Shown: in pieces, positions 19,826-29,661 of the stretch | Layout: each line of letters starts with the position of its first letter | Position numbering within the stretch: the first letter of the stretch is position 1 | Assembly: GCF_001468485.1 (NCBI RefSeq) | Contig: NZ_LODI01000002.1 | Coordinates: 39,185 to 103,184 of the forward strand | Direction of reading: 5' to 3' | Source of the DNA: Pseudoalteromonas sp. H71 | Lineage (GTDB): Bacteria > Pseudomonadota > Gammaproteobacteria > Enterobacterales > Alteromonadaceae | DNA length: 64,000 bases | Notes under the pieces: model-generated | Seen by the model: only the letters and a program-made list of their open reading frames with translations | Databases searched by the model: none | What the model was told of the DNA's origin: nothing | Translations under genes and position numbers: made by a program

Positions 19826-21706
19826 ATGTTAAAAAAAAGACCCACTATTCGTGACCACTCTGCTGAAGCTAATTTATTTGCGCGGAGAGCGTTTGTGGGT
19901 TTTGTTTTTGTACTGGGGCTAGTGGCTGTTTTAATTACTAACCTTTACAATATTCAAGTAAAAGACCACCAAGATTACCAAACCCGCTCTAACGACAACC
20001 GAATTAAAGTTATTCCTATTGCACCTAATCGCGGCTTAATTTACGACCGAAACGGTGTACTGCTTGCCGAAAATAAACCCGTTTACAATCTTGAGGTGAT
20101 CCCCGAGGATGTTGACAACCTTGAAGAATCACTTGAACAAGTAAGCCACCTAATCGCTATTACAGAGCAAGAAAAACAAGACTTTCTAAAAGATATAAAA
20201 AACACGCGCCGTTTTAAATCACAAGTACTTAAAGCGCGCCTTGATGAAGCCGACGTTGCTACATTTTCGGTAAACCAACATAAATTCCCCGGTTTTAGTA
20301 TAGAAGCCCGTTTAGCCCGTTATTACCCGTACGGCGACACACTGACTCATGCACTAGGCTATGTGGCAAAGCTAAACCGAAAAGAGCTAAACAAACTCGA
20401 ACAAGAACAGCAAGCCACTAACTATCGTGCAACCCACGATATTGGCAAACTTGGTATTGAAAAATACTATGAGCAACTCTTGCATGGCCAAGTTGGTTCG
20501 CAACGTGTAGAGGTAAATAACCGAGGTCGTGTTATTCGTACCCTGAGCATGCTCCCCCCGCAGCCAGGTAGTGATTTAGTGTTAACGCTCGATATTGGCC
20601 TTCAACAAATAGCCCAACATGCACTTAAGGATATGCGCGGTGCGGTTGTCGTTATGGACGCAAAAGATGGCGGCATACTTGCGCTATACTCAAACCCAAG
20701 CTATGACCCAAATTTATTTGTACACGGTATTAGTAGTAAAAATTATAAAGCACTTCTAAACCCAGATCGCCCACTAATTAATAGAGCCACCCAAGGCCGA
20801 TATGCTCCAGCATCTACCATTAAACCGCATATGGCTATTTTAGCACTTGAAGAAAACATGGTAACGGAAGGGACAACTATGTGGGACCCCGGTTTTTTTG
20901 AAATACGAAACGTAGAGCATAAATGGCGTGACTGGAAGCGCTGGGGGCACGGCCATGTAGATGTATACAAAGCTATTGAAGAGTCATGCGATACATACTT
21001 TTACGATACTGCATACCGATTAGGCATTACAAAAATCAGTAATTTTATGGCGAACTTTGGTTTTGGTGATCTATCGGGTATAGATATACACGAAGAAACC
21101 ACCGCCATATTGCCTTCAAAAGAATGGAAAGAAAACAGATTTAAAGAGTCTTGGTGGCCTGGCGATACAATTTCTGTAGGCATTGGCCAAGGATATTGGA
21201 CCGCAACACCCATTCAAATAGCTAACGCAACCAACATACTCGTTAACAAAGGGATTAATCATCCTCCCCACTTAGCGCAAGTGGCTAAAAAAGAGGACGA
21301 TGTAACCCAAATAAATAATGAAGAAAAACCACCCGTTGTGTTAAACAACCCAGACAATTGGCGTATAGCTATTGATGCTATGCACAATACCGTAACCAAG
21401 GTAACAGGCACCGCTCATAAAGCATTTAAAGGTGTAAATTACGATCCAGCAGGCAAAACTGGCACAGCACAAGTTGTGAGCATTGCACAGGGTGAAAAGT
21501 ACGATGCAGAATCACTAAAAGAACGACAACGCGATAATGCCATTTATGTGGGGTTTGCACCTTACAATAACCCTCAAATAGTTGTGTCTATTGTTGTTGA
21601 AAATAATGGTGGTGGCAGCACGGTTGGCGCGCCTATTGCCAGGCAGTTAATGGATTATTACTTTGCTGCTAACCCTGTTGAACTGGCAAGGAATAACACC
21701 CTATGA
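19826..21706 (+). CDS. mrdA: Penicillin-binding protein 2
   Basis: Class B transpeptidase of the elongasome (626 aa), crosslinking peptidoglycan during rod growth together with RodA. One N-terminal membrane span (about residues 22-45) is followed by the dimerisation domain and the transpeptidase domain. Active-site motifs are the SxxK serine in APASTIKPHMA, SCD in EESCDTYFYD and KTGTA in PAGKTGTAQ. Its stop overlaps the rodA start by four bases. Confidence 0.97.
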   Translation: MLKKRPTIRDHSAEANLFARRAFVGFVFVLGLVAVLITNLYNIQVKDHQDYQTRSNDNRIKVIPIAPNRGLIYDRNGVLLAENKPVYNLEVIPEDVDNLEESLEQVSHLIAITEQEKQDFLKDIKNTRRFKSQVLKARLDEADVATFSVNQHKFPGFSIEARLARYYPYGDTLTHALGYVAKLNRKELNKLEQEQQATNYRATHDIGKLGIEKYYEQLLHGQVGSQRVEVNNRGRVIRTLSMLPPQPGSDLVLTLDIGLQQIAQHALKDMRGAVVVMDAKDGGILALYSNPSYDPNLFVHGISSKNYKALLNPDRPLINRATQGRYAPASTIKPHMAILALEENMVTEGTTMWDPGFFEIRNVEHKWRDWKRWGHGHVDVYKAIEESCDTYFYDTAYRLGITKISNFMANFGFGDLSGIDIHEETTAILPSKEWKENRFKESWWPGDTISVGIGQGYWTATPIQIANATNILVNKGINHPPHLAQVAKKEDDVTQINNEEKPPVVLNNPDNWRIAIDAMHNTVTKVTGTAHKAFKGVNYDPAGKTGTAQVVSIAQGEKYDAESLKERQRDNAIYVGFAPYNNPQIVVSIVVENNGGGSTVGAPIARQLMDYYFAANPVELARNNTL

Positions 21707-22809
21707 CCGCCCTGCATGACAAGCGCTCTATTTGGATGCGTATGCACTTAGACTTGCCTTTACTTATTGCTATTTTACTCATGATGGCTGGAAGCATAAC
21801 GGTTGTGTACAGCGCAAGTGGCCAAGAATCAGCCATGATGATAAGGCACATGACGCGGATGGGTGTGGCCATCATTGCCATGATAGTACTTGCACAAATC
21901 CCCCCTGCTACACTTAAAAGGCTCACTATACCTATGTACTGCGTTGGATTATTAATGCTGGTTGGTGTGTTGTTATTTGGCGTGAGCTCTAAAGGCGCAC
22001 AACGTTGGCTTGATTTAGGTATAACCCGCTTTCAACCCTCTGAACTAATGAAGCTAGCAGTACCTATGATGGTAGCTTGGTATATTGGTCGCAAACATTT
22101 ACCACCTCGACCACTACACTTAATTTTCGGCTTTGCGATAGTAATGCTGCCTACATTATTAATCAAAGAGCAGCCAGATTTAGGAACATCAATACTAATT
22201 GCAAGCTCTGGCATATTTGTACTTTTTTTATCTGGGTTGAGCTGGCGACTAATTAGCTTTTTAAGCGCGGCCGTTGCCTTAGCAGCTTGGCCATTTTGGC
22301 AATACGGTATGCATGCTTATCAACGCCAACGCGTACTGACATTCTTAGATCCTGAGAGCGATCCACTTGGCTCAGGTTATCATATTATTCAATCTAAAAT
22401 AGCCATTGGTTCTGGTGGCGTTGAAGGTAAAGGCTGGTTGCAAGGTACACAGTCACAACTTGAGTTTTTACCAGAGCGCCATACCGATTTTATTTTTTCG
22501 GTATTAAGTGAGGAGTTTGGCTTATTTGGTGTTTGCGTTTTACTTAGCTTGTACTTGTTTATTATTGGCCGCAGCTTGTATATTGCAGTAAATGCACAAG
22601 ACGCGTTTGGAAAGCTGTTAGCAGGCGCACTAACCTTAACTTTTTTTGTTTATATATTTGTAAACATTGGCATGGTATCGGGACTACTACCTGTTGTAGG
22701 CGTGCCATTGCCTCTGATAAGTTATGGTGGCACATCGATGATTACGCTAATGGCTGGCTTTGGTATTATTATGTCGATAGCAACAGATAAAAGGATGCTT
22801 TTAAAATAA
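21703..22809 (+). CDS. rodA: RodA peptidoglycan glycosyltransferase
   Basis: SEDS-family polymerase (368 aa) with about ten membrane spans, partner of PBP2 in the elongasome. Signatures are SSKGAQRWLDLG, the FQPSELMKLA segment and the C-terminal VGVPLPLISYGG. The ATGA overlap with mrdA, and a stop that overlaps the first base of rlpA, show tight translational coupling of wall-elongation genes. Confidence 0.97.
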   Translation: MTALHDKRSIWMRMHLDLPLLIAILLMMAGSITVVYSASGQESAMMIRHMTRMGVAIIAMIVLAQIPPATLKRLTIPMYCVGLLMLVGVLLFGVSSKGAQRWLDLGITRFQPSELMKLAVPMMVAWYIGRKHLPPRPLHLIFGFAIVMLPTLLIKEQPDLGTSILIASSGIFVLFLSGLSWRLISFLSAAVALAAWPFWQYGMHAYQRQRVLTFLDPESDPLGSGYHIIQSKIAIGSGGVEGKGWLQGTQSQLEFLPERHTDFIFSVLSEEFGLFGVCVLLSLYLFIIGRSLYIAVNAQDAFGKLLAGALTLTFFVYIFVNIGMVSGLLPVVGVPLPLISYGGTSMITLMAGFGIIMSIATDKRMLLK

Positions 22810-23573
22810 TGCAACGTTACGCTCAGACTCTCATAACCATTTTACTCGCTATTACTGTCAGTGCCTGTAGCAGTGGTTCGAGTGGGCGTTACCACATGCG
22901 TCATGATTCAGCCCCCCTGCGTGCGCCAACTGCGCTTGAAATGCAAGACGCTATAGTTACCGAGGTGCAAAAAAGTGCCAGTGCTTCTCGCCCCTACGAG
23001 GTACTCGGTAAACGTTACACCCCTATGCTTGACGAAACAGGTTATAAAGAAGAAGGCATTGCATCGTGGTATGGCCGAAAATTTCACGGCTACCACACTT
23101 CAAATGGTGAAATATACGATATGTTTGCCATGACCGCGGCGCATAAAACATTACCTTTGCCTAGTTTTGTTCGTGTTACAAACACGCAAAATGGTAAGTC
23201 AGTCATTGTACGCGTAAACGACCGTGGGCCTTTTCACGACGACAGAATTATTGACCTTTCCTATGCAGCCGCATACAAGCTTGGCTATTACAAACATGGT
23301 ACAGCAAAGGTTAAGCTTGAAGCGGTTACGCTTCCTAGCTCTGCAGCTAATAAAACGTATATTCAAGTGGCTGCTGGCAGCACATTGGCAAATATTGAAG
23401 CCCTTGCACAGCGTTTACGCCAACAATACAAATTACCGACAAATATTGTTAAGAAAGACACTATTTATAGACTGCATTTAGGGCCAATAAAAAACGCGCA
23501 GCACGCAGAAAAAGTATTAAAAAAATTAAAACAAGATCAATTTCAAAACGCGTTCTTGCTTTACACTCAGTAA
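22809..23573 (+). CDS. rlpA: RlpA, septal-ring lytic transglycosylase with SPOR domain
   Basis: Lipoprotein of 254 aa: signal peptide with lipobox VSAC, a double-psi beta-barrel domain (about residues 80-170; IASWYGRKFHGYHTSNGE and VRVNDRGPFHDDR), and a C-terminal SPOR domain (about 177-254) that binds denuded glycan strands at the septum. In Pseudomonas RlpA is a lytic transglycosylase; in E. coli activity is absent. The conserved Asp in the DRGPF motif is present here, but activity is not proven. Confidence 0.94.
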   Translation: MQRYAQTLITILLAITVSACSSGSSGRYHMRHDSAPLRAPTALEMQDAIVTEVQKSASASRPYEVLGKRYTPMLDETGYKEEGIASWYGRKFHGYHTSNGEIYDMFAMTAAHKTLPLPSFVRVTNTQNGKSVIVRVNDRGPFHDDRIIDLSYAAAYKLGYYKHGTAKVKLEAVTLPSSAANKTYIQVAAGSTLANIEALAQRLRQQYKLPTNIVKKDTIYRLHLGPIKNAQHAEKVLKKLKQDQFQNAFLLYTQ

Positions 23574-23579
23574 GACAAA

Positions 23580-23626
23580 TACCCAAACTAGCCCAACGAG
23601 GCTCGCATCTCAGGGGTGTTTGGGTA
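23580..23626 (+). other. Long stem-loop between rlpA and dacA
   Basis: TACCCAAAC (23580-23588) pairs with GTTTGGGTA (23618-23626), enclosing a smaller AGCC/GGCT hairpin. There is no U run, so it may be a partial terminator or a processing site in the operon. Confidence 0.5.
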
Positions 23627-23664
23627 TAGAATGGCATAACGCGAATTTTTAACTTTAACCATTA

Positions 23665-24834
23665 ATGAGTATGATGAAATCAATTAAACATAAAATCCTC
23701 AAAGGTGTATGTGGCTTAGTTTGTTCAGCCGCCGTATTTTCAGCCAGCGCCCAAATCATTCCGGCACCACCTCAAGTTAATGCAAAGGGTTATTTTTTAG
23801 TCGACTTTACAACCGGTAAGGTTATTGCAGAGGGCGAAGCCGATACTAAACTTGCGCCAGCAAGCTTAACTAAAATGATGACCAGTTATGTAATTGGTAC
23901 AGAAATTAAAGTAGGTAACATAGCCCCTACAGATATGGTTACAATTAGCGAAAAAGCATGGGCAAAAAACTTCCCAGAATCTTCAAAAATGTTTATTGAA
24001 GTGGGTAAACAAATTAGTGTTGATGAGCTCAATCATGGCATTATTATTCAATCAGGGAACGACGCCTGTGTTGCTATGTCGGAGCACATAGCAGGCAGTG
24101 AGAGTGCTTTTGCCGACTTAATGAATGCACATGCCGCTAAATTAGGTATGAGTAATAGCCACTTTATTAACAGCCACGGGTTAGATACAGACGAGCACTA
24201 CACAACACCTCGTGATATGGCCACATTAAGCGCAGCACTTATCAGAGATGTACCTGAAGAATATGCTATCTACAAAGAAAAATCATACACCTACAACGGT
24301 ATTAAACAATATAACCGTAACTCGTTATTATGGGATGAAAGCCTAGACGTTGACGGCATAAAAACAGGCCATACTTCTGAAGCTGGTTACAGCCTTGTTA
24401 CCTCAGCCACTAAAAATGGTATGCGCTTAATTGCTGTTGTTATGGGTACATCAAGCGAGCGCGCTCGTAAAGTAGAAAGCAAAAAACTACTTAACTACGG
24501 CTTTCGCTTTTTTGAAACAATTACACCTTACAAAGCGGGCGACAGCTTTGCAGAGCAGCGCATTTGGATGGGTAACAAAGAAAATGTATCGTTAGGCATT
24601 TTAGAAGATACACCTATTACTATTCCACGCGGTCAGCATAAAAACCTAAAGGCTAACTTTGAATTAGACAATACACTTGAAGCCCCACTAGCCAAAGGCA
24701 CTAAAGTAGGCACCTTGTTCTTGCAACTAGAGGGTGAAGACATTGCACAATACCCACTAGTAACACTTGAAGAAGTGGAAGAAGGCAGCTTCTTTAGCAA
24801 AATCTACGACTATTTACGCTTACAAATAATGTAA
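23665..24834 (+). CDS. dacA: D-alanyl-D-alanine carboxypeptidase (PBP5/6)
   Basis: Periplasmic low-molecular-weight PBP trimming the terminal D-Ala of stem peptides. A signal peptide ends around SASA (residue 29). Catalytic motifs are SLTK (Ser67-Lys70), SGN in IIQSGNDACVA and KTG in DGIKTGHTSE. A beta-rich C-terminal domain leads to a short amphipathic tail (YDYLRLQIM) that anchors the enzyme to the inner membrane. At 389 aa it has the family length. Two further ATGs lie within the first four codons, so the start is uncertain by a few residues. Confidence 0.97.
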   Translation: MSMMKSIKHKILKGVCGLVCSAAVFSASAQIIPAPPQVNAKGYFLVDFTTGKVIAEGEADTKLAPASLTKMMTSYVIGTEIKVGNIAPTDMVTISEKAWAKNFPESSKMFIEVGKQISVDELNHGIIIQSGNDACVAMSEHIAGSESAFADLMNAHAAKLGMSNSHFINSHGLDTDEHYTTPRDMATLSAALIRDVPEEYAIYKEKSYTYNGIKQYNRNSLLWDESLDVDGIKTGHTSEAGYSLVTSATKNGMRLIAVVMGTSSERARKVESKKLLNYGFRFFETITPYKAGDSFAEQRIWMGNKENVSLGILEDTPITIPRGQHKNLKANFELDNTLEAPLAKGTKVGTLFLQLEGEDIAQYPLVTLEEVEEGSFFSKIYDYLRLQIM

Positions 24835-24870
24835 ACGTAAATATAAACCCACAGTTGCTGGGTTGTAAAA

Positions 24871-24902
24871 AAAGCGCCTCTGTTATGAGGCGTTTTTTTT
24901 TG
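24871..24902 (+). terminator. Rho-independent terminator after dacA
   Basis: CGCCTC (24875-24880) and GAGGCG (24887-24892) form a stem with a six-base loop followed by nine T. It separates the elongasome genes from ybeD-lipB-lipA, which probably have their own promoter; TAGAAT at 24915-24920 is a possible -10. Confidence 0.88.
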
Positions 24903-25012
24903 CTTGAAAAATGCTAGAATGCGCCCCATATATGCAACACTGCTAAACGCCTATCTGTATTAAGCTTCGAGCTTTACATAGAGTTCACACTTTTGTATGA
25001 GGAGTCACTATC

Positions 25013-25291
25013 GTGGTTCAACCAGTTAAAAATACTAAATTTGATGAGTACCTAGAGTACCCTTGCCCATTTACATTTAAAATTATGGGTTTAGCCAATG
25101 TTAATTTAACAGATCAAATATTAGCAAAATTACAACCTATTGCTCCGGGTGATTACGCACCAAAAGTAAAGCCAAGCAGTAAAGGTAATTATGAGTCTGT
25201 AACGCTAGTGGCTACGGTTACAAGCGGGAAGCACATTGAAGAAATTTACAACGTGATCAGCAATATCGATGACGTACGTCACATGCTTTAA
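25013..25291 (+). CDS. ybeD: YbeD-like protein (DUF493)
   Basis: A 92-aa cytoplasmic protein of the DUF493/YbeD family with a ferredoxin-like ACT-type fold. The family core reads [12 protein letters not shown] near the start and [10 protein letters not shown] near the end. Function is unknown, but it is almost always next to lipB, as here. It starts with GTG behind GAGGAG. Confidence 0.93.
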   Translation: MVQPVKNTKFDEYLEYPCPFTFKIMGLANVNLTDQILAKLQPIAPGDYAPKVKPSSKGNYESVTLVATVTSGKHIEEIYNVISNIDDVRHML

Positions 25292-25310
25292 GCCATAATT
25301 GAGATTTGTT

Positions 25311-25964
25311 GTGAACGAAAACACCTTGATCGTACGCCAACTAGGTCGTCAGCGTTACATGCCAATTTGGCAAAAAATGCAAGACTTTACCGACACCCGA
25401 GATGACAGCACTCCAGATGAAATTTGGCTTGTAGAGCACGAAAGTGTATTTACTCAAGGCCAAGCAGGAAAAGACGAGCATTTACTCGCCCCAGGCGACA
25501 TTGAAGTGATTAAAGTTGATCGCGGCGGCCAGGTAACTTATCACGGCCCTGGCCAACAAATGATGTATGTATTATTTAATTTGCGCCGCTTAAAAATTGG
25601 TGTGCGAGAGCTTGTAACCTGGCTCGAAGAGTGCATTATTGAGTCGCTTGCTGAATACGATATAAAAGCATACGCTAAAGCCGACGCACCGGGTGTTTAC
25701 GTTAACGACAGCAAAATTGCATCATTAGGTTTGAGAGTTCGCCGCGGCTGCTCATTTCATGGTTTAGCATTAAATGTTAACATGGATCTAAGCCCGTTTT
25801 TACGCATAAACCCGTGTGGTTATGCCGGCATGAATATGGTGCAAACGAAAGAATTGAATGGTCCTCAAAACCTACAAAGCGCAGGTGAAGGCCTAGTAAA
25901 ACACATGATAAAAAAGCTTAATGCAGCACAGGTTAAGCATACTGAAGGGTTTGAAAACGAATGA
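25311..25964 (+). CDS. lipB: Octanoyltransferase LipB
   Basis: Transfers octanoyl from acyl carrier protein to lipoyl domains, the first step of lipoate synthesis. The catalytic Cys is in INPCGYAGM and the Lys in [14 protein letters not shown]. The [11 protein letters not shown] substrate motif is complete. I place the start at GTG 25311, which matches the E. coli N-terminus; TTG 25299 would add four residues. The stop overlaps lipA in ATGA. Confidence 0.95.
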   Translation: MNENTLIVRQLGRQRYMPIWQKMQDFTDTRDDSTPDEIWLVEHESVFTQGQAGKDEHLLAPGDIEVIKVDRGGQVTYHGPGQQMMYVLFNLRRLKIGVRELVTWLEECIIESLAEYDIKAYAKADAPGVYVNDSKIASLGLRVRRGCSFHGLALNVNMDLSPFLRINPCGYAGMNMVQTKELNGPQNLQSAGEGLVKHMIKKLNAAQVKHTEGFENE

Positions 25965-26926
25965 ATAAACCAGTCAAAATGGAACCAGGTGTAAAACTAC
26001 GCGACGCAGAAAAAATGGCGTTGATCCCCGTTAAAGTTTTACCAACAGAAAAAACCGAAATGTTGCGCAAGCCAGAGTGGCTTAAAATTCGCTTACCTAA
26101 ATCAACTGAGCGTATCGATGGTATTAAACAAGCAATGCGTAAGCATGGCTTACATTCAGTATGTGAAGAGGCCTCGTGCCCTAACCTATCTGAGTGTTTT
26201 AACCACGGTACAGCAACCTTTATGATTTTAGGTGCTATTTGTACGCGTCGTTGCCCATTTTGTGATGTTGCCCATGGTCGCCCATTAAAACCTGATGCAG
26301 CAGAGCCAGAAAAGCTTGCACTAACAATTAAAGACATGAAGCTAAGCTACGTGGTAATTACCTCGGTTGACCGTGATGATTTACGTGATGGCGGCGCACA
26401 ACACTTTGCCGATTGTATTCGCGAAATTCGCAAACACAATCCAACGATCACCATCGAGATTTTAGTACCCGATTTCCGTGGTCGTATGGACCGTGCGCTT
26501 GAAATTTTAATTGAAACGCCACCTGATGTGTTTAACCACAACTTAGAAACAGCGCCACGTCTATACAAACTTGCGCGCCCAGGTGCCGATTACAAATGGT
26601 CTTTAGAATTACTTCGTCGCTTTAAAGAAGCACACCCAGAAGTAAAAACTAAGTCAGGCTTAATGGTTGGTTTAGGTGAAGAGATTAGCGAAATAGAAGA
26701 AGTACTGCGTGATCTGCGTGCGCATAACGTAGATATGCTTACTGTTGGCCAATACTTACAGCCATCTAAGCATCATTTACCAGTTAAACGTTACGTGCCA
26801 CCAGCAGAGTTTGATGCATTAAAAGAGTACGCGGATGAAATTGGCTTTACTCATGCAGCCTCTGGCCCGTTTGTTCGTTCAAGCTATCATGCTGACCAAC
26901 AAGCCGCTGGTAAAGAAGTAAAATAA
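25961..26926 (+). CDS. lipA: Lipoyl synthase
   Basis: Radical-SAM enzyme inserting two sulfur atoms into octanoyl groups on lipoyl domains. The auxiliary cluster motif is [12 protein letters not shown] and the radical SAM motif is CTRRCPFC. The C-terminal SSYHA segment with its conserved Arg-Ser is also present (VRSSYHAD). At 321 aa it has the normal length. A bidirectional terminator follows. Confidence 0.98.
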   Translation: MNKPVKMEPGVKLRDAEKMALIPVKVLPTEKTEMLRKPEWLKIRLPKSTERIDGIKQAMRKHGLHSVCEEASCPNLSECFNHGTATFMILGAICTRRCPFCDVAHGRPLKPDAAEPEKLALTIKDMKLSYVVITSVDRDDLRDGGAQHFADCIREIRKHNPTITIEILVPDFRGRMDRALEILIETPPDVFNHNLETAPRLYKLARPGADYKWSLELLRRFKEAHPEVKTKSGLMVGLGEEISEIEEVLRDLRAHNVDMLTVGQYLQPSKHHLPVKRYVPPAEFDALKEYADEIGFTHAASGPFVRSSYHADQQAAGKEVK

Positions 26927-26943
26927 TTACTTTTTATAACACA

Positions 26944-26985
26944 TTAAAAAAGCCCTTAACAATTTAATTGGTAAGGGCTTTTTTG
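26944..26985. terminator. Bidirectional terminator between lipA and the lyase-like gene
   Basis: AGCCCTTA (26951-26958) pairs with TAAGGGCT (26972-26979) around a 13-base loop, with A before and T after the stem. It lies between convergent genes and serves both strands. Confidence 0.88.
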
Positions 26986-27010
26986 TGAGTGTTCTACATC
27001 CATCCTTCGG

Positions 27011-28288
27011 CTACTTTGTTAAAACACCTTTTTTAATCACAAAATCAGCAAATCGTACCTGCTCTTCTTCAGCGCGAAGGCTGTCGGTTTCTACTATTGA
27101 GCGATAAATTCCCCACTTAGGGCGAGCAAAGTCATCATCGCTAAAACCACGCCACATATCTATGTTTTGCTCGCTTATATTAAATAGCTCTTCGTTGTCA
27201 CTTAAGCGGGTGAGGGTCATATCAAACTGACCTTCTTCGCTAAAGGTCGCTTGAACAAATACCGCTACCCATTCATCAGTAATAAGTGACCAATCGGTTT
27301 CTATGAGGTTTTTATCAAGCCCAGTACTGTTACCATTTTTGTCAAAACCTGCGCTATAACGCACCTGTAGTTGATTCCCTGTACTGTTTTTTTGCGCCCC
27401 AGAGAGCGTAATAATAGGCTGGTCGTCGTTCCCATTGGTGTTGTCGTTACTCTCGTTCCGAGCTTTTATTTGAAAAAAATGACTAAATTTGCTCGTTAAT
27501 TCAAGCTCACTACTTACTTTAAACTTCCAACTGTATTGTACTGTTTCATTTTCAAAAGCAAGGGTTGTAGCAGGTGACTTGTCGTAAGCTTTTATTTCGT
27601 TGCGCTGCCTATCAGTCAACCCTTTATCTCTATCTTGGTCTTCATCGCGATGCGCTAAAAAAACAAAGTGGTTACCTACAATCGAGTCGGTATCTTCAAT
27701 TATATGGGTAACACCTTCATGGTTACCAGCGTACATATCTGGCGACTCTATAGCCCCTTCGCTAAAAACAGTTTCTATTAGTGCATATGCGCTCAGCCCA
27801 GAATTAACACCGTCAGCTTTAAGTGTTGTTTCATCGGTTACTAAAAAATCATCAGCCGAGGCAACACCTACGATAGTGACAGTGATAGTTGCTTCAGTCC
27901 CATCGGCTGAACTGACTACTATTTCGTCAAGTAGAATTTCATTTTCATCTAAAGAATTAATATTTGCATGGTTAGTATTTAAGGTATAAAACCAACTACC
28001 GTCCCTTGTAAGGCTAAATGTGCCATAACTCGTTTGAGTATCTCTTTGAGCATTAAATACAGCCTCACTGGCTTGAGCATCAGATATAGAAAGCTCGCCA
28101 GTTACCGCACTATCACGGTCACTGTTAATACTGACTGAAGTTTCACCGCCTATTACAGCGTGGGTTTGGGCTGTCAAGGCAACACTTACTGGTTCGCCTT
28201 GTGAGCCCGAACTACCACAAGCGGCCAATCCGCAACATAAAAAACATACAATCACAATTTTTAAAATACCTAAGCGATACATTGGCAT
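27011..28288 (-). CDS. VCBS-domain lipoprotein with polysaccharide-lyase-like domain
   Basis: A 425-aa lipoprotein: hydrophobic signal with lipobox LAAC, then one VCBS repeat (about residues 45-140; pattern YGTFSLTRDGSWFYTLN ... SADGTEATITVTI), then a C-terminal jelly-roll domain. The end of the protein (PKWGIYRS, with QVRFADFVI) and an upstream SWKFKVSSELELTS resemble heparin-lyase-I/PL20-type polysaccharide lyases. That family call is from pattern only. It probably acts on uronate-containing polysaccharide at the cell surface. The start is ATG 28288 behind GGGGT; ATG 28282 is also possible. No other carbohydrate genes are adjacent. Confidence 0.7.
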   Translation of the reverse strand: MPMYRLGILKIVIVCFLCCGLAACGSSGSQGEPVSVALTAQTHAVIGGETSVSINSDRDSAVTGELSISDAQASEAVFNAQRDTQTSYGTFSLTRDGSWFYTLNTNHANINSLDENEILLDEIVVSSADGTEATITVTIVGVASADDFLVTDETTLKADGVNSGLSAYALIETVFSEGAIESPDMYAGNHEGVTHIIEDTDSIVGNHFVFLAHRDEDQDRDKGLTDRQRNEIKAYDKSPATTLAFENETVQYSWKFKVSSELELTSKFSHFFQIKARNESNDNTNGNDDQPIITLSGAQKNSTGNQLQVRYSAGFDKNGNSTGLDKNLIETDWSLITDEWVAVFVQATFSEEGQFDMTLTRLSDNEELFNISEQNIDMWRGFSDDDFARPKWGIYRSIVETDSLRAEEEQVRFADFVIKKGVLTK

Positions 28289-28506
28289 AATACCCCACAC
28301 ACAAAACATTGGTCATCTATAAATTTAAAATATAACTTACCAATTTTAAATTTAAATAACCATTTATTCATTACCAATTAACGCTATTGTTCTTAATGTT
28401 AAATTAAGTAGCTTAAATTGAGGAGTGTATGGCTGAGTAAAAATATAATTAGGTTAAAGCCAAATTACTTGAGATAATCAAGCTGAACCCATTATTTAGG
28501 TTAAAT

Positions 28507-28749
28507 ATGAAATTATTAGTTCGTAATTTGTCTCGCACAACATCAGAGCAAGACCTTCGTACGTTGTTTACAGCTCACGGTAAAGTGACAACTTGTAACT
28601 TGGTACTTGATAAAGAAACTGGCCAATCTAAAGGTTTTGCCTTTTTAGAAATGCCAAACGATATTGAAAGTAAAAGCGCGATTAAAGCACTTAATCAATC
28701 AACCGTTGATAAAAGTAAGATTCGCGTAAAATACGCAGATGAAAAATAG
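28507..28749 (+). CDS. Small RRM RNA-binding protein
   Basis: An 80-aa protein that is a single RNA-recognition motif. RNP2 is KLLVRNLS (residues 2-9) and RNP1 is KGFAFLEM (42-49) with aromatic residues in the RNA-contact positions. Such stand-alone RRM proteins occur in cyanobacteria and marine gammaproteobacteria and are often linked to cold adaptation, which is inferred here and not shown. It is a single gene with its own terminator. Confidence 0.93.
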   Translation: MKLLVRNLSRTTSEQDLRTLFTAHGKVTTCNLVLDKETGQSKGFAFLEMPNDIESKSAIKALNQSTVDKSKIRVKYADEK

Positions 28750-28768
28750 CCGCTTGCTATGCACTTTT

Positions 28769-28795
28769 AAAACCAGCTAAATGCTGGTTTTTTCA
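28769..28795 (+). terminator. Terminator of the RRM gene
   Basis: AACCAGC and GCTGGTT with a five-base loop, followed by T-rich sequence, 20 bases after the RRM stop codon. Confidence 0.88.
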
Positions 28796-28911
28796 ATTAT
28801 TAGTATTGCTGTATTTTCAGCTCAAAATCGTACCTAAGTTTGCTACTTTTAGACTACGACAAGTGAACGTTTATACCCCAACCTACTATTTTATATTAGG
28901 TTTGTTAAAAG

Positions 28912-29127
28912 CTACTTCCAACCTTGACGCCATTTTTCAGTGTTTTTAAGGTCTCGCCAGCTAATGGGATATTGTTTTTTAGAAAACACCGACTCAGTAA
29001 TACAGGCTATTACATTAGCATCTTCATCGTACTCTACTTCTACAATTACAAAATGCTTTTCTTTATTAATGGTAGGTGTTGCAGTCCATTTGCTATTAAG
29101 TAATTTTTTTGGATTGAGGTTATTCAT
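28912..29127 (-). CDS. Small Trp-rich protein (TIGR02450-like)
   Basis: A 71-aa protein with the pattern of the TIGR02450 tryptophan-rich family: KLLNSKWTATPTINKEKHF at the start and SWRDLKNTEKWRQGW at the end. The function of the family is unknown. The frame on the opposite strand is an overlap without family signature. No membrane span is visible. It is a lone gene between the RRM protein and the Mrp operon. Confidence 0.82.
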   Translation of the reverse strand: MNNLNPKKLLNSKWTATPTINKEKHFVIVEVEYDEDANVIACITESVFSKKQYPISWRDLKNTEKWRQGWK

Positions 29128-29230
29128 AAAATTTAAAGCTTATTATTAATTTATAGAGCCTAATACGAACAAATATGCGTCTAAGCTCAATTAAAAAACC
29201 CTCATGAAAGCGTTAACTGGTTTGCCATTA

Positions 29231-29263
29231 GCAAAAAACCGAATAAATTTCTTTATTCGGTTT
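29231..29263 (-). terminator. Terminator of the Mrp operon
   Basis: A perfect 12-bp stem (29236-29247 with 29252-29263) with a four-base loop. On the minus strand it is followed by a run of six U, about 57 bases after mrpG. Confidence 0.85.
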
Positions 29264-29319
29264 AATATCGATAACGCTTTGCTTTAACGTAAACTTAATA
29301 GTTTACTAATCAATAAAGC

Positions 29320-29652
29320 TTAATCATCCTCAATATTGTCCAGGCCTTTGGTGCCCTCTTTTGGTTTGAGTTTATGATGAATAGCCGACTTAATTAACAT
29401 ATAGCCACTAATTGGGGCCGTTATTAATAGAAATATAGTGATCAGTATTTCTTTAACACTTAAACCCGTTTTAGAGTTTGCAAAATACACCATAGCGGCA
29501 ATTAACATACTTGCCATACCCAACGTTGTTGCTTTAGTTGGGCCATGTAAACGCATAAAAAAGTCTGGCAATTTTAATAAGCCTAACGAACCAATTAAAA
29601 TAAACGTGCCACCAAATAACAATAAAATTGATACAACCCATTCGCTAATCAT
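29320..29652 (-). CDS. mrpG: Mrp Na+/H+ antiporter subunit G
   Basis: A 110-aa membrane protein with three hydrophobic spans and the family signature FMRLHGPTKATTLG. It is the last subunit of the multi-protein Mrp cation/proton antiporter. The gene lies nine bases after mrpF. The C-terminal tail is hydrophilic and acidic. Standard length and order. Confidence 0.93.
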   Translation of the reverse strand: MISEWVVSILLLFGGTFILIGSLGLLKLPDFFMRLHGPTKATTLGMASMLIAAMVYFANSKTGLSVKEILITIFLLITAPISGYMLIKSAIHHKLKPKEGTKGLDNIEDD

Positions 29653-29661
29653 TTTGCCACC

